DNA of 22,536 nt from JBAZOB01 sp041648895 (GCA_041648895.1 JBAZOB010000017.1:1-22536), one strand, 5' to 3'; shown: positions 1 through 5,636, counted from the stretch's first letter. Notes: generated by a model not told the origin, from the sequence alone. Program-made: numbers and translations.

Positions 1-16
1 ATAAATTCTTCTGCAT
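1..16 (-). CDS. Start of an unidentified gene leaving the window
   Basis: An ATG at 16-14 on the minus strand opens a frame of only five codons (M-Q-K-N-L) before the window ends. It is preceded by a strong ribosome binding site, GGAGGT (29-24), seven bases upstream. A TATAAT lies at 53-48 on the same strand, with a weak TTGGTG at 77-72, 18 bases further upstream. The site therefore looks like a real gene start just downstream of rlmN with its own promoter. Nothing can be said about the product. Confidence 0.4.
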
Positions 17-47
17 AAATATTACCTCCAAAAAATATATACCTCTA

Positions 48-77
48 ATTATAGTTTAGCAGAAGCAAAAACACCAA
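48..77 (-). promoter_or_regulatory. Putative promoter for the gene leaving the window
   Basis: On the minus strand, TTGGTG (77-72), an 18-base spacer and TATAAT (53-48) precede the GGAGGT ribosome binding site at 29-24. The -10 is perfect and the -35 poor. It overlaps nothing but the rlmN stop region. Confidence 0.4.
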
Positions 78-78
78 A

Positions 79-1305
79 TCATTCTCCCGCCAACTGCCCG
101 CAGGCCGCCGCAATGTCATCTCCCATGGACACCCGGACGGAAACAGGAATACCCAATTTGATTAATTCATTTTTAAAACGGTTAACGCGGTAGGTGTTGG
201 GGCGGTGTAATTTAAAATTTTCAATCGGGTTGTAGGGGATTAAATTGATGTGGAATAAAAATGTATCCGTAGGGGCACGCTGCTGCGTGCCCTCCTGTTT
301 GCAATCAACGCAATTATTTAATTTAACATCCGTCGCGCAATTGGACCCGACACGGGGCACGCAATTGGACCCGCCGCAGGGCAAGCCGCAGGGCACGCAG
401 CAGCGTGCCCCTACGATATGGGCCAATTCGCGGGCATGTTCCAAATCGTCATTCACCCCATCGATCAAAATATATTCAAAACTGACGCGTCGTTTGGTCC
501 TTTGGGAATATTCGCGGGCGACGGCAATTAGATCATCGATATGATTTGATTTAGCCACGGTGGGCATTATTTTCTCCCTCAATTGTTGATTGGGGGCGTG
601 CAGGCTGATAGCCAGCCCAATGTGGGGGTAATTATTTAAAAATTTTCGTAATGGTTCAATGTATCCGCTGGTGGAAACGGTGATTTTCCGTTTGCCCAAA
701 CCAAACAAATTATCGTCCGTCAAAATATCGATTGATTGGGAAACATTGTCGATATTCAACATTGGTTCCCCCATGCCCATGAACACGATGTTGTTGATTT
801 TACGATCAATGGATTTTTCGGGGGTGTGGGCATTCACGCCATATTTTAAATATCGCGCGAACCACAACACCTGATCAACAATTTCCCGATAATTTAAATT
901 CCGTTTAAACCCCATCTGGCCGGTGGCGCAAAATGTACAACCCACCGGACAACCAATTTGGGATGACACACACACCGTGTTGCGGTCGTCGTGCATCATC
1001 AATACGGATTCGAATTGACACCCCGTGTCATCCCCGACCGGAAGCGCAGCGCTCCGGCTATCGGGGATCCCATTCGTTTTCAACGCCCGAAACGCCACCT
1101 TGATGGTATCACCCTTGTCACTGGTCAACACCCGCGCCGGTTCAATGGTCGACAATGGCACATTTTCCTGCAAATATTCCCGCAAATCCCCCGGCAGGGC
1201 CGTGGCCTGACTCCAATCACCAATTAATTCCTTAAAAATAGCGTGATTGATTTGCTTCAAGCGATACGGCGGTAAATCTAGTTGTTTTAATATTTGATCA
1301 AACAT
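79..1305 (-). CDS. rlmN: 23S rRNA (adenine2503-C2)/tRNA A37 methyltransferase RlmN, with two repeat-derived insertions
   Basis: RlmN is a cytoplasmic radical-SAM enzyme that methylates C2 of A2503 in 23S rRNA and A37 in some tRNAs. The 408-residue product shows the radical-SAM cluster C119-x3-C123-x2-C126, the GMGEP motif (177-181) and both mechanistic cysteines: C112, seven residues before the cluster, and C402 in AACGQLAG. Two segments are foreign to the family. Residues about 80-95 are encoded by a palindromic repeat (1024-1071). Residues 298-346 are encoded by a second repeat element (268-414); they are low-complexity and contain eight cysteines. Without them the protein is about 343 residues, normal for RlmN. 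Both insertions keep the frame and all known active-site residues survive, so the enzyme may still work. The ATG has no Shine-Dalgarno, and a TATAAT ends only seven bases upstream, so the mRNA may be leaderless. Confidence 0.95.
   Translation of the reverse strand: MFDQILKQLDLPPYRLKQINHAIFKELIGDWSQATALPGDLREYLQENVPLSTIEPARVLTSDKGDTIKVAFRALKTNGIPDSRSAALPVGDDTGCQFESVLMMHDDRNTVCVSSQIGCPVGCTFCATGQMGFKRNLNYREIVDQVLWFARYLKYGVNAHTPEKSIDRKINNIVFMGMGEPMLNIDNVSQSIDILTDDNLFGLGKRKITVSTSGYIEPLRKFLNNYPHIGLAISLHAPNQQLREKIMPTVAKSNHIDDLIAVAREYSQRTKRRVSFEYILIDGVNDDLEHARELAHIVGARCCVPCGLPCGGSNCVPRVGSNCATDVKLNNCVDCKQEGTQQRAPTDTFLFHINLIPYNPIENFKLHRPNTYRVNRFKNELIKLGIPVSVRVSMGDDIAAACGQLAGE
268..414. repeat. Compound inverted REP element inside rlmN
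   Basis: Two 24-base palindromic units in inverted orientation (269-292 and 391-414, each with GTAGGGGCACGC at the outer end) enclose about 100 bases. That interior contains a direct duplication of GCAATTGGACCCG. The same layout occurs in the RAYT gene at 4266-4431. In rlmN it replaces the short loop before HINLIPYNP with 49 codons, exactly 147 bases. Confidence 0.85.
1024..1071. repeat. GTCATCCCCGACC-type palindrome inside rlmN
   Basis: Outer arms ATCCCCGA (1030-1037) and TCGGGGAT (1061-1068) enclose a GC-rich inner palindrome of the type CCGGAAGCGC/GCGCTCCGG. It is nearly identical to the left half of the repeat at 15804-15919, which lies between genes. Here it encodes about 16 extra residues of RlmN (80-95) in frame. 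Confidence 0.8.
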
Positions 1306-1311
1306 ATTCGC

Positions 1312-1329
1312 ATTATAATCGAAATTATA
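1312..1329 (-). promoter_or_regulatory. Tandem TATAAT boxes upstream of rlmN
   Basis: Two minus-strand TATAAT hexamers, at 1329-1324 and 1317-1312, precede the rlmN ATG at 1305. The nearer one would start transcription at or next to the ATG. No convincing -35 is seen; that position falls inside the repeat at 1338-1362. Confidence 0.4.
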
Positions 1330-1337
1330 GTTTTTTC

Positions 1338-1362
1338 GTAGGGGCGACCCTCACGGTCGCCC
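1338..1362. repeat. GTAGGGGCGACC-type REP hairpin
   Basis: GTAGGGGCGACC is followed by a CTCAC loop and GGTCGCCC. It shares the GTAGGGGC end with the other REPs of the window. It lies between the lipoprotein terminator and the rlmN promoter. Confidence 0.75.
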
Positions 1363-1388
1363 TGATTGTGATATCCCCCCAATTGGGC

Positions 1389-1419
1389 AAAAAAATTCCC
1401 CCTTTAAAGGCAGGGGGAA
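1389..1419 (-). terminator. Rho-independent terminator after the lipoprotein gene
   Basis: On the minus strand, TTCCCCC (1419-1413) pairs with GGGGGAA (1402-1396) and is followed by seven T residues (1395-1389). It begins 15 bases after the lipoprotein stop and separates that gene from rlmN. Confidence 0.8.
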
Positions 1420-1433
1420 AAAGCCATTCTTTT

Positions 1434-2666
1434 TTATTTATATTCGGGACTACCGATTGAACACGTTGAGACGTCCCAAATCTCAACGGAACTTATCGTT
1501 ACCCCGCCCCTATAGCCAGGGGGGAGCAACTCTGAACTTGTAAAAGTGGTGCCGGCTTCCGCCGTAAAAATGATATTAACAATACCATTTGCACCACCCC
1601 TGGTATCCTTTTCCAGTACTTCCCGGCGATACCAGTTGCCGGGACTCCCGATCACATCGGTCCGGAAAATCTTTGAAGAGCTGGTGGTACTGTTTGTATC
1701 CAACGTAAAGTGGATTTTCTTAACTTTTAATCCACTTACGTCAAAAACATATCCTCCAGTCTTCTCCCAGATATACATGTCCGATGTTGGAGAACTTACC
1801 GGAATGTACCATGAATCGCCGACTTTTTGGCCGAAATCATGGCGCACATCCGCCTGGGTCTCGGTAATCCCCAGGTTCTTCGTCCCCCAATCGATGATCG
1901 GGATTACTATTTCGGGACTGGTTCCCGTAATTTCGATAGTTTGTGTGGCGGAACCGTACTCGCCACCAAACTTATCATACAGGATAACTTCGATCGTAGC
2001 GTTTCCTACCGGGAAGTCTGCTACGTCGAAGTACCAGTCCTTGTTATCGTCATAGAAGTCTCTCCAGTTGCAGACAAAGTGTCTGCTATAGTCTGTTCCG
2101 ACCGAGCGGATGACAACATTGCATCTCAAGAGATTATTTAAAATCTCCGTTGACGTATGTGTCTGCTCGGTGACAGACAACCGGAAATCTGCAGTTTCAG
2201 CAAGGGCTTCATAGCTAAAGCTATTATTTCCTGCCAAAAGCTGCAAATATCGGGAATCAATAACCAACCCGGCAGAATCTTTCACTAAAACTGTATAAAA
2301 AGAATCCACCGAGAGGTCGTTGATATAGCAGATCCCGTCTGTTTCCGGTAAAGAATCAAAATTTTCAGGCAAACCACCTAATCTGTACCTGTGGTCGTCC
2401 TGACTTTTTTGGTTCTTTTCCGAAGGCGAAAATTCGACCCAAGTGTTGTTACCTAAATTGTCCAACACCTGGGCTTCAATTGAGCCCCCGAAAGGGACTT
2501 CGCTGACGACGATTTGTGCACCGACGGGGTCGGGCACTACTGTAGGTGCGGCTGTCGGGAGTACCGGATCCGGATTAAAGGAGGATCCTCCCCCGCCGCA
2601 ACCTACCAAAAAACAAAAAACAACCGCAAGAAACAACAAAAAAATGCTTCTCAGCATTTTTTTCAC
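1434..2666 (-). CDS. Predicted lipoprotein of unknown function
   Basis: The product has 410 residues. The N-terminus is a lipoprotein signal: basic MKKMLR, a hydrophobic stretch and the lipobox LVGC, with the lipidated cysteine near residue 23, followed by GGGGSS and a Pro/Ala/Thr/Val linker. It should therefore be an exported, membrane-anchored protein. The rest is rich in Ser, Thr, Asp and aromatic residues with alternating beta-strand character, and has no motif I recognise. The GTG start at 2666 overlaps the stop of an upstream mini-ORF in a GTGA junction. An in-frame ATG at 2659-2657 (MLRSIF) is better spaced from AAAGGA and is the alternative start; either keeps the signal peptide. The gene is followed by a clear terminator, so it is probably transcribed alone with its leader. 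Confidence 0.85.
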   Translation of the reverse strand: MKKMLRSIFLLFLAVVFCFLVGCGGGGSSFNPDPVLPTAAPTVVPDPVGAQIVVSEVPFGGSIEAQVLDNLGNNTWVEFSPSEKNQKSQDDHRYRLGGLPENFDSLPETDGICYINDLSVDSFYTVLVKDSAGLVIDSRYLQLLAGNNSFSYEALAETADFRLSVTEQTHTSTEILNNLLRCNVVIRSVGTDYSRHFVCNWRDFYDDNKDWYFDVADFPVGNATIEVILYDKFGGEYGSATQTIEITGTSPEIVIPIIDWGTKNLGITETQADVRHDFGQKVGDSWYIPVSSPTSDMYIWEKTGGYVFDVSGLKVKKIHFTLDTNSTTSSSKIFRTDVIGSPGNWYRREVLEKDTRGGANGIVNIIFTAEAGTTFTSSELLPPGYRGGVTISSVEIWDVSTCSIGSPEYK

Positions 2667-2853
2667 ATCCTTTCAAAATAATTTTTTCGAGAAATTCCCT
2701 TAACACTACATATCAGACCCAATTTCTCCCCTTATTTATAAGGAAAGCCTGATACGGAAACCGGCCATTTTCACCTGAAAATGACGAAAAAATATTTCAT
2801 CACCTTGACCTGGTTTCGAGGCCAAAGTGAGTTAATAAAGATTTAAAGTTCAT
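2663..2853 (-). other. Chain of four candidate mini-ORFs in the lipoprotein leader
   Basis: Reading toward the lipoprotein there are four tiny ORFs: 2853-2800 (17 residues, MNFKSLLTHFGLETRSR), 2800-2771 (9 residues), 2768-2736 (10 residues) and 2722-2663 (19 residues, TTG start). The first follows AGGGGGTGAT, a near-perfect extended Shine-Dalgarno. The second starts in a TGATG overlap with the first stop. The third has AGGTGA just before it. The fourth has GGGGAG before it and ends in a GTGA overlap with the lipoprotein GTG. The ORFs are short enough for individual ones to be chance; the repeated ribosome binding site and overlap pattern is the evidence. Confidence 0.35.
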
Positions 2854-2866
2854 ATCACCCCCTCTG

Positions 2867-2897
2867 TAATTTTTCTTGAAAAACCAAGAAAAAATTA
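2867..2897. other. AT-rich stem-loop in the lipoprotein leader
   Basis: TAATTTTTCTTG pairs with CAAGAAAAAATTA (one bulged A) around a short A-rich loop. On the minus strand it lies between the predicted promoter (2942-2914) and the first mini-ORF, whose ribosome binding site begins just after it. It could be a 5' stabilising hairpin or an attenuator. Confidence 0.45.
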
Positions 2898-2913
2898 TGA
2901 TTTAACTGCCCTG

Positions 2914-2942
2914 AAAATACTATAAACAGGCCAAAATGTCAA
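2914..2942 (-). promoter_or_regulatory. Putative promoter of the lipoprotein transcript
   Basis: On the minus strand, TTGACA (2942-2937) is a perfect -35, followed after 17 bases by TATTTT (2919-2914). The leader would run about 240 bases to the lipoprotein start. Confidence 0.5.
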
Positions 2943-3074
2943 GGTAAAACACGCGATAAAGCAATGCCTGAAAATAAAATAATTACGAAATAATAACTTG
3001 AATTTTAGCCTATCAGATGATAAGGTGGGAATTAGTTCAAAGATAAGCAGCTTTTTCATTTTTTAAGAGCAATT

Positions 3075-3151
3075 CAGAAATCCAGGTCATAATTTCCCTT
3101 TAGTGACATCTTCTAAAATTATCGACCTGGATTTTCTGTTTTTGCTTTTTT
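3075..3151 (+). other. Long stem-loop with T-tract (terminator-like or sRNA)
   Basis: CAGAAATCCAGGTC (3075-3088) pairs with 3124-3138 with one bulged base. An inner ATAATTT/AAATTAT stem continues the hairpin. It is followed by TTTTT-GC-TTTTTT. No gene runs into it from the left on the plus strand, so it is not an obvious gene terminator. It is the first of the stem-loop series. Confidence 0.55.
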
Positions 3152-3180
3152 GTGAAAAATGAACATTAATAATTAAAAAT

Positions 3181-3878
3181 AAACGACTGGATGATGGAGA
3201 CTATGAGTTTCGCAATCATTTTTTTATTTGGGAACCGTGGTCCCATCGGAAAGTCGTTTTTAAAATATTATGGCTTGGCTCCGATTCCATTCCTCCTCTC
3301 AAGGAGTGAAAAATTGCATATGGAGCCAAGTCCTGTCTTTCAACCGCCCCGCCCTGCCGGCTTTCCCTCTCCCAGGGGGAATTTTCTTTCGGACAAGTGA
3401 AGATGCTCGAAAAGAAAAAGCCGGTGGGGCCAAATTCTCCTCAAAAAATAGATATTTCCGACGGAACAACTTCTTTTTCAAAAGAGCTAGCCCCCTTAAA
3501 CGACAACCTAGCTCTCCTGCTGGTATCGACGAAGTTGTTCCGTTTTGGATATAAAGGCAGATCGAGTAGGCCCTGAGGCCGAAAGATCTGCCACCTTTTT
3601 TTTGAGAAATTAAGCAGCCTCCCTCTTTTTCCTGGAATTTTTCCTGGTACACCTGTCAAATTTTTCGTCCAGTGAAAAAGAGGTGAGTCAACTGCTTAAT
3701 TAACATAAAGACCCCGCCGCCTGAGGGGTCATGTCATTGGATCAGGCAAATCATTCTTTCATTATTACCTTTCCTTTCTTACCGCCATATCCTTCCCGGT
3801 GAGGATATGGCGGTACAACAACACCGGCGCAACAAAAATCAAAAAAGGCCGACATCAATAAAATGATGTCGGTTTTTT
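3181..3878 (+). ncRNA. Candidate structured non-coding RNA region (series of stem-loops)
   Basis: There is no credible protein gene here. The arms, all Watson-Crick unless noted, are: AAACGACT/AGTCGTTT (3181/3252); CTTGGCTCC/GGAGCCAAG (3274/3322); a 14-pair stem 3351-3364/3417-3430; CGGAACAACTTC/GAAGTTGTTCCG (3462/3531) enclosing AGAGCTAG/CTAGCTCT; GGCAGATC/GATCTGCC (3556/3585) then eight T; AATTAAGCAG/CTGCTTAATT (3608/3692) enclosing a second long stem; GACCCC/GGGGTC (3710/3725); a 13-base perfect stem 3781-3793/3802-3814; and a terminal terminator at 3849-3878. Stem 3351-3430 holds U-G and G-U pairs (3355-3426, 3356-3425), and G-U also extends stems 3274 and 3462. These pair only in a plus-strand transcript. 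It is not RNase P RNA, tmRNA or SRP RNA by conserved motifs. Whether it is one RNA or several is unclear, and no clear promoter is seen. Confidence 0.45.
3841..3878 (+). terminator. Strong bidirectional rho-independent terminator
   Basis: CCGACATCA (3849-3857), a six-base loop and TGATGTCGG (3864-3872) are followed by six T; six A precede the stem. It ends the stem-loop region on the plus strand. Confidence 0.8.
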
Positions 3879-3901
3879 AATGGGGAAAACACAAAATGAC
3901 A

Positions 3902-3925
3902 GGGCACGCAGCAGCGTGCCCCTAC
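3902..3925. repeat. GTAGGGGCACGC-type REP upstream of the RAYT gene
   Basis: A single unit oriented GGGCACGCAGC to CCCCTAC. It is identical in its palindromic core to the right-hand units inside rlmN (391-414) and the RAYT gene (4408-4431). It lies 63 bases before the RAYT start. Confidence 0.85.
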
Positions 3926-3988
3926 GGTTAATATTTTATTAACAAATTTTTTAATTTTTATTCATCCGAATTATATTTCAATAAATGT

Positions 3989-4660
3989 ATGAAATATAAT
4001 CCTCAAATACATCATCGACAATCAATTCGATTATCAGGATATGATTATTCCGGGGATAATTATTATTTTGTGACGGTTTGTACGTACCGACGGGAATGTA
4101 TATTGGGGGAAATTGTGGATGGGAAAATGATTTTAAATGATTGTGGTAAAATTGCCAACAAAGAATGGCAACAAACAGGCAAAATACGCCGAAATATTAT
4201 TATTGATGAATATATAATAATGCCCAACCACATGCATGGCATATTATTAATTGAAAATAATTATTGTAGGGGCACGCTGCTGCGTGCCCTGCCTGCCCAA
4301 TATATTCAAAATACAAATCATGAAAACATGAACCCAAATCAACCCCAGGGCACGCAACATCCAAACATGCCACCCCAGGGCACGCAGCATCCAAACATGC
4401 CACCCCAGGGCACGCAGCAGCGTGCCCCTACAAACGAAAAATTTGGAAAACCAACGTCAAACACAATACCCTCGATTATTCGTGGATATAAATCGGCCGT
4501 TTCCACCAAAATAAATACATTGCGAAATACACCAGGAATAAAAATATGGCAGCGGAATTATTATGAACATATTATTCGCGACGATTATGCGTTGAATAAT
4601 ATTCGTAATTATATTCAAAACAATCCCAAAATATGGCATCGGGATCGAAATAATATTTGA
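3989..4660 (+). CDS. REP-associated tyrosine transposase (RAYT, Y1_Tnp/IS200-like family)
   Basis: The 223-residue protein has the RAYT layout: SGYDYSGDNYYFVTVCTYRR near the N-terminus, the metal-binding HUH motif H81-M-H83 in MPNHMHG, and the nucleophile region NYYEHIIR with Y191/Y192. A C-terminal NNPKIWHRD completes it. RAYTs are single-copy, IS200/IS605-related nucleases that bind and cleave palindromic REP sequences and are thought to mobilise them. Residues about 93-148 are encoded by a compound REP element and include tandem PQGTQHPNMP units. This variable, low-complexity segment sits between HUH and tyrosine motifs that are otherwise intact, so the enzyme may be active. REPs flank the gene on both sides, consistent with its being the source of the GTAGGGGC elements in this window. 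The start is the only ATG giving the full domain; no Shine-Dalgarno is seen. Confidence 0.92.
   Translation: MKYNPQIHHRQSIRLSGYDYSGDNYYFVTVCTYRRECILGEIVDGKMILNDCGKIANKEWQQTGKIRRNIIIDEYIIMPNHMHGILLIENNYCRGTLLRALPAQYIQNTNHENMNPNQPQGTQHPNMPPQGTQHPNMPPQGTQQRAPTNEKFGKPTSNTIPSIIRGYKSAVSTKINTLRNTPGIKIWQRNYYEHIIRDDYALNNIRNYIQNNPKIWHRDRNNI
4266..4431. repeat. Compound inverted REP element inside the RAYT gene
   Basis: Two inverted 24-base REP units (4266-4289 and 4408-4431) enclose a spacer. The spacer contains a 26-base direct repeat (CCAAACATGCC then ACCCCAGGGCACGCA), present twice in tandem at about 4351-4410. The architecture is the same as the element in rlmN. Confidence 0.85.
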
Positions 4661-4689
4661 ATTATGATAAATATTAGCACGAAAAAACA

Positions 4690-4709
4690 GGGCACGCGGC
4701 AGCGTGTCC
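4690..4709. repeat. Degenerate REP downstream of the RAYT gene
   Basis: GGGCACGC and GCGTGTCC arms around GGCA. It is a decayed copy of the GTAGGGGCACGC family and has lost the CCCCTAC end. Confidence 0.6.
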
Positions 4710-4941
4710 GGACAATAATTGTATGTCGGCAACATCATTCATCAATCAAAAATACAATCATCAACAAATACACATATTTCCAATGTAATGACGGAAATAA
4801 TATCTTGATCTGATAGGTCGGTTTATTTTCCATTTATTTGGTCCGGTTTCAAAAATAAAATCATATTCCCAATCTATAAAATGGATCATTAAACCAAAAT
4901 AACGGATTGATGAAATTGATATTATTTTTTTATTATAACGA

Positions 4942-4961
4942 GGGCACGCAGCTGCGTGCCC
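4942..4961. repeat. REP palindrome near the tRNA
   Basis: A perfect 20-base palindrome with GGGCACGCAG as its half. The core is of the same family as the REPs around the RAYT gene. Confidence 0.75.
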
Positions 4962-4966
4962 CAACA

Positions 4967-4992
4967 AAAATACCCATATAAATGGGTATTTT
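4967..4992 (-). terminator. Terminator of the tRNA-Val transcript
   Basis: AAAATACCCA pairs with TGGGTATTTT around a six-base loop. Read on the minus strand it begins ten bases after the tRNA 3' end and finishes in a T-run. Confidence 0.75.
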
Positions 4993-5001
4993 AATCATAA
5001 A

Positions 5002-5075
5002 TGGGCGGTACAGGAATCGAACCTGTGACCTTATGCGTGTCGAGCATACGCTCTAGCCAACTGAGCTAACCGCCC
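5002..5075 (-). tRNA. tRNA-Val (anticodon GAC)
   Basis: A 74-base cloverleaf on the minus strand: acceptor GGGCGGT/ACCGCCC with discriminator A; D arm GCTC/GAGC; anticodon stem TATGC/GCATA with loop TCGACAC; variable AGGTC; T arm ACAGG/CCTGT with loop TTCGATT. The middle bases of the loop are GAC, reading GUC/GUU valine codons. Position 33 is C rather than the near-universal U. CCA is not encoded (TTT follows), so a CCA-adding enzyme is required. Confidence 0.92.
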
Positions 5076-5115
5076 CAGCGCGTAACACTGCGATATTTGT
5101 AGGTTACTAAAAACT

Positions 5116-5124
5116 ATTATATCA
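5116..5124 (-). promoter_or_regulatory. Extended -10 promoter of tRNA-Val
   Basis: TGATATAAT on the minus strand (5124-5116) matches the extended -10 TGnTATAAT. It would give a leader of about 35 bases before the tRNA. No -35 is evident. Confidence 0.5.
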
Positions 5125-5175
5125 AGGTTTTATCCTGACGCACATATAAAAATTACGAATTAATTATCTCCTCAT

Positions 5176-5204
5176 TTGACTAGTTCGCCGTAATTTTCTA
5201 AAAT
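5176..5204 (+). promoter_or_regulatory. groESL promoter
   Basis: TTGACT (5176-5181), 17 bases, TAAAAT (5199-5204). The predicted start, near 5211, falls at the left edge of the CIRCE operator, the usual geometry for HrcA repression. Confidence 0.75.
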
Positions 5205-5209
5205 AAAAC

Positions 5210-5236
5210 GTAGCAAACAAAATAATTGAGTGCTAA
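5210..5236 (+). promoter_or_regulatory. CIRCE operator (HrcA binding site) of groESL
   Basis: The consensus is TTAGCACTC-N9-GAGTGCTAA. Here GTAGCAAAC (6 of 9) is followed by exactly nine bases and a perfect GAGTGCTAA. HrcA, whose gene is not in this window, would repress the operon until heat or unfolded protein titrates GroEL. Confidence 0.75.
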
Positions 5237-5298
5237 AATACATTTGTAATTATAGATTAGATAATAGTTTTAAAATAATAAGTAATTGGAGGAAAAGT

Positions 5299-5583
5299 AT
5301 GAAACTAGAGCCTCTTGGCGATCGTCTCATTGTCGAAGCGATTGTCGAAACGAGCAAGTCCGGTTTTGTAGTACCCGAAACCATGGACAAAGAAAAACCC
5401 CAACGCGGTAAAATTATTGCCGCCGGCCCGGGCAAAGTGAGCGACGATGGCAAACGAATCCCGATGCATGTCAAAGTAGGCGATATCATTGTTTTTCGCA
5501 AATATGCCCCCGATGAATTCAAAATTGATGGTGAAACCTTCCTGATTTTATCCGAATCGGATGTAATTGCCTTGGTGAAATAA
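5299..5583 (+). CDS. groES: Co-chaperonin GroES (Cpn10)
   Basis: This is the seven-subunit lid of the GroEL folding chamber in the cytoplasm. The 94-residue product opens MKLEPLGDRLIVEAI and shows the family pattern: a mobile loop (about 18-30), GKIIAAGPGKVSDDG, VGDIIVFRKYAPDEFKIDGETFLILSESDVIALV. The length is normal. I choose the ATG at 5299 because it follows GGAGG at 5288-5292 and gives the canonical N-terminus. An upstream in-frame start at 5230 would add 23 unrelated residues and would lie in the CIRCE operator. It is the first gene of the groES-groEL operon, behind a standard promoter and CIRCE. Two REP-like hairpins separate it from groEL. Confidence 0.97.
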   Translation: MKLEPLGDRLIVEAIVETSKSGFVVPETMDKEKPQRGKIIAAGPGKVSDDGKRIPMHVKVGDIIVFRKYAPDEFKIDGETFLILSESDVIALVK

Positions 5584-5584
5584 T

Positions 5585-5636
5585 GTAGGGGCGGGTTTAT
5601 AACCCGCCCTGGGCGGACACATGGGTCCGCCCGTAC
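5585..5636. repeat. Double hairpin REP element between groES and groEL
   Basis: The GTAGGGGCGGG end opens a hairpin GGGCGGGTT/AACCCGCCC. A second hairpin, GGGCGGAC/GTCCGCCC, follows directly and ends in GTAC. It fills most of the 102-base gap between the two genes and has no T-run, so it is not a terminator. It could stabilise or process the mRNA, making groES and groEL levels differ. Confidence 0.8.

Larger units (their letters stand above)
4661..5001. other. Non-coding AT-rich spacer between the RAYT gene and tRNA-Val
   Basis: I see no convincing gene. The stretch holds one degenerate REP (4690-4709), one perfect REP palindrome (4942-4961) and the tRNA terminator (4967-4992). It may be the downstream arm of the RAYT element. 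Confidence 0.5.

Noticed and set aside
8..65. CTTCTGC/GCAGAAG hairpin as the rlmN terminator
   Set aside because: The loop is over 40 bases and there is no T-run. The stretch is better explained by a promoter and ribosome binding site of the next gene.
245..544. Plus-strand ORF of 99 codons opposite rlmN
   Set aside because: It is the complementary reading of the REP insertion in rlmN and has no independent support.
3556..3592. Hammerhead-like CTGAGGCCGAAA string
   Set aside because: The CTGANGA core and cleavage-site pairing are not present. The hairpin is explained as a simple stem with a T-tract.
3299..3659. Minus-strand ORFs of 117 and 72 codons in the stem-loop region
   Set aside because: They run through nested perfect inverted repeats, have low-complexity Lys/Arg/Phe content, no ribosome binding site and no recognisable domain. 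RNA structure explains the sequence better.
3075..3878. Stem-loops as integron attC sites
   Set aside because: The arms lack the paired RYYYAAC/GTTRRRY boxes, no cassette ORFs lie between them and no integrase is present.
4351..4410. Direct repeats in the RAYT gene as a CRISPR array
   Set aside because: There are only two contiguous 26-base units with no spacers, and they lie in frame within a transposase gene.
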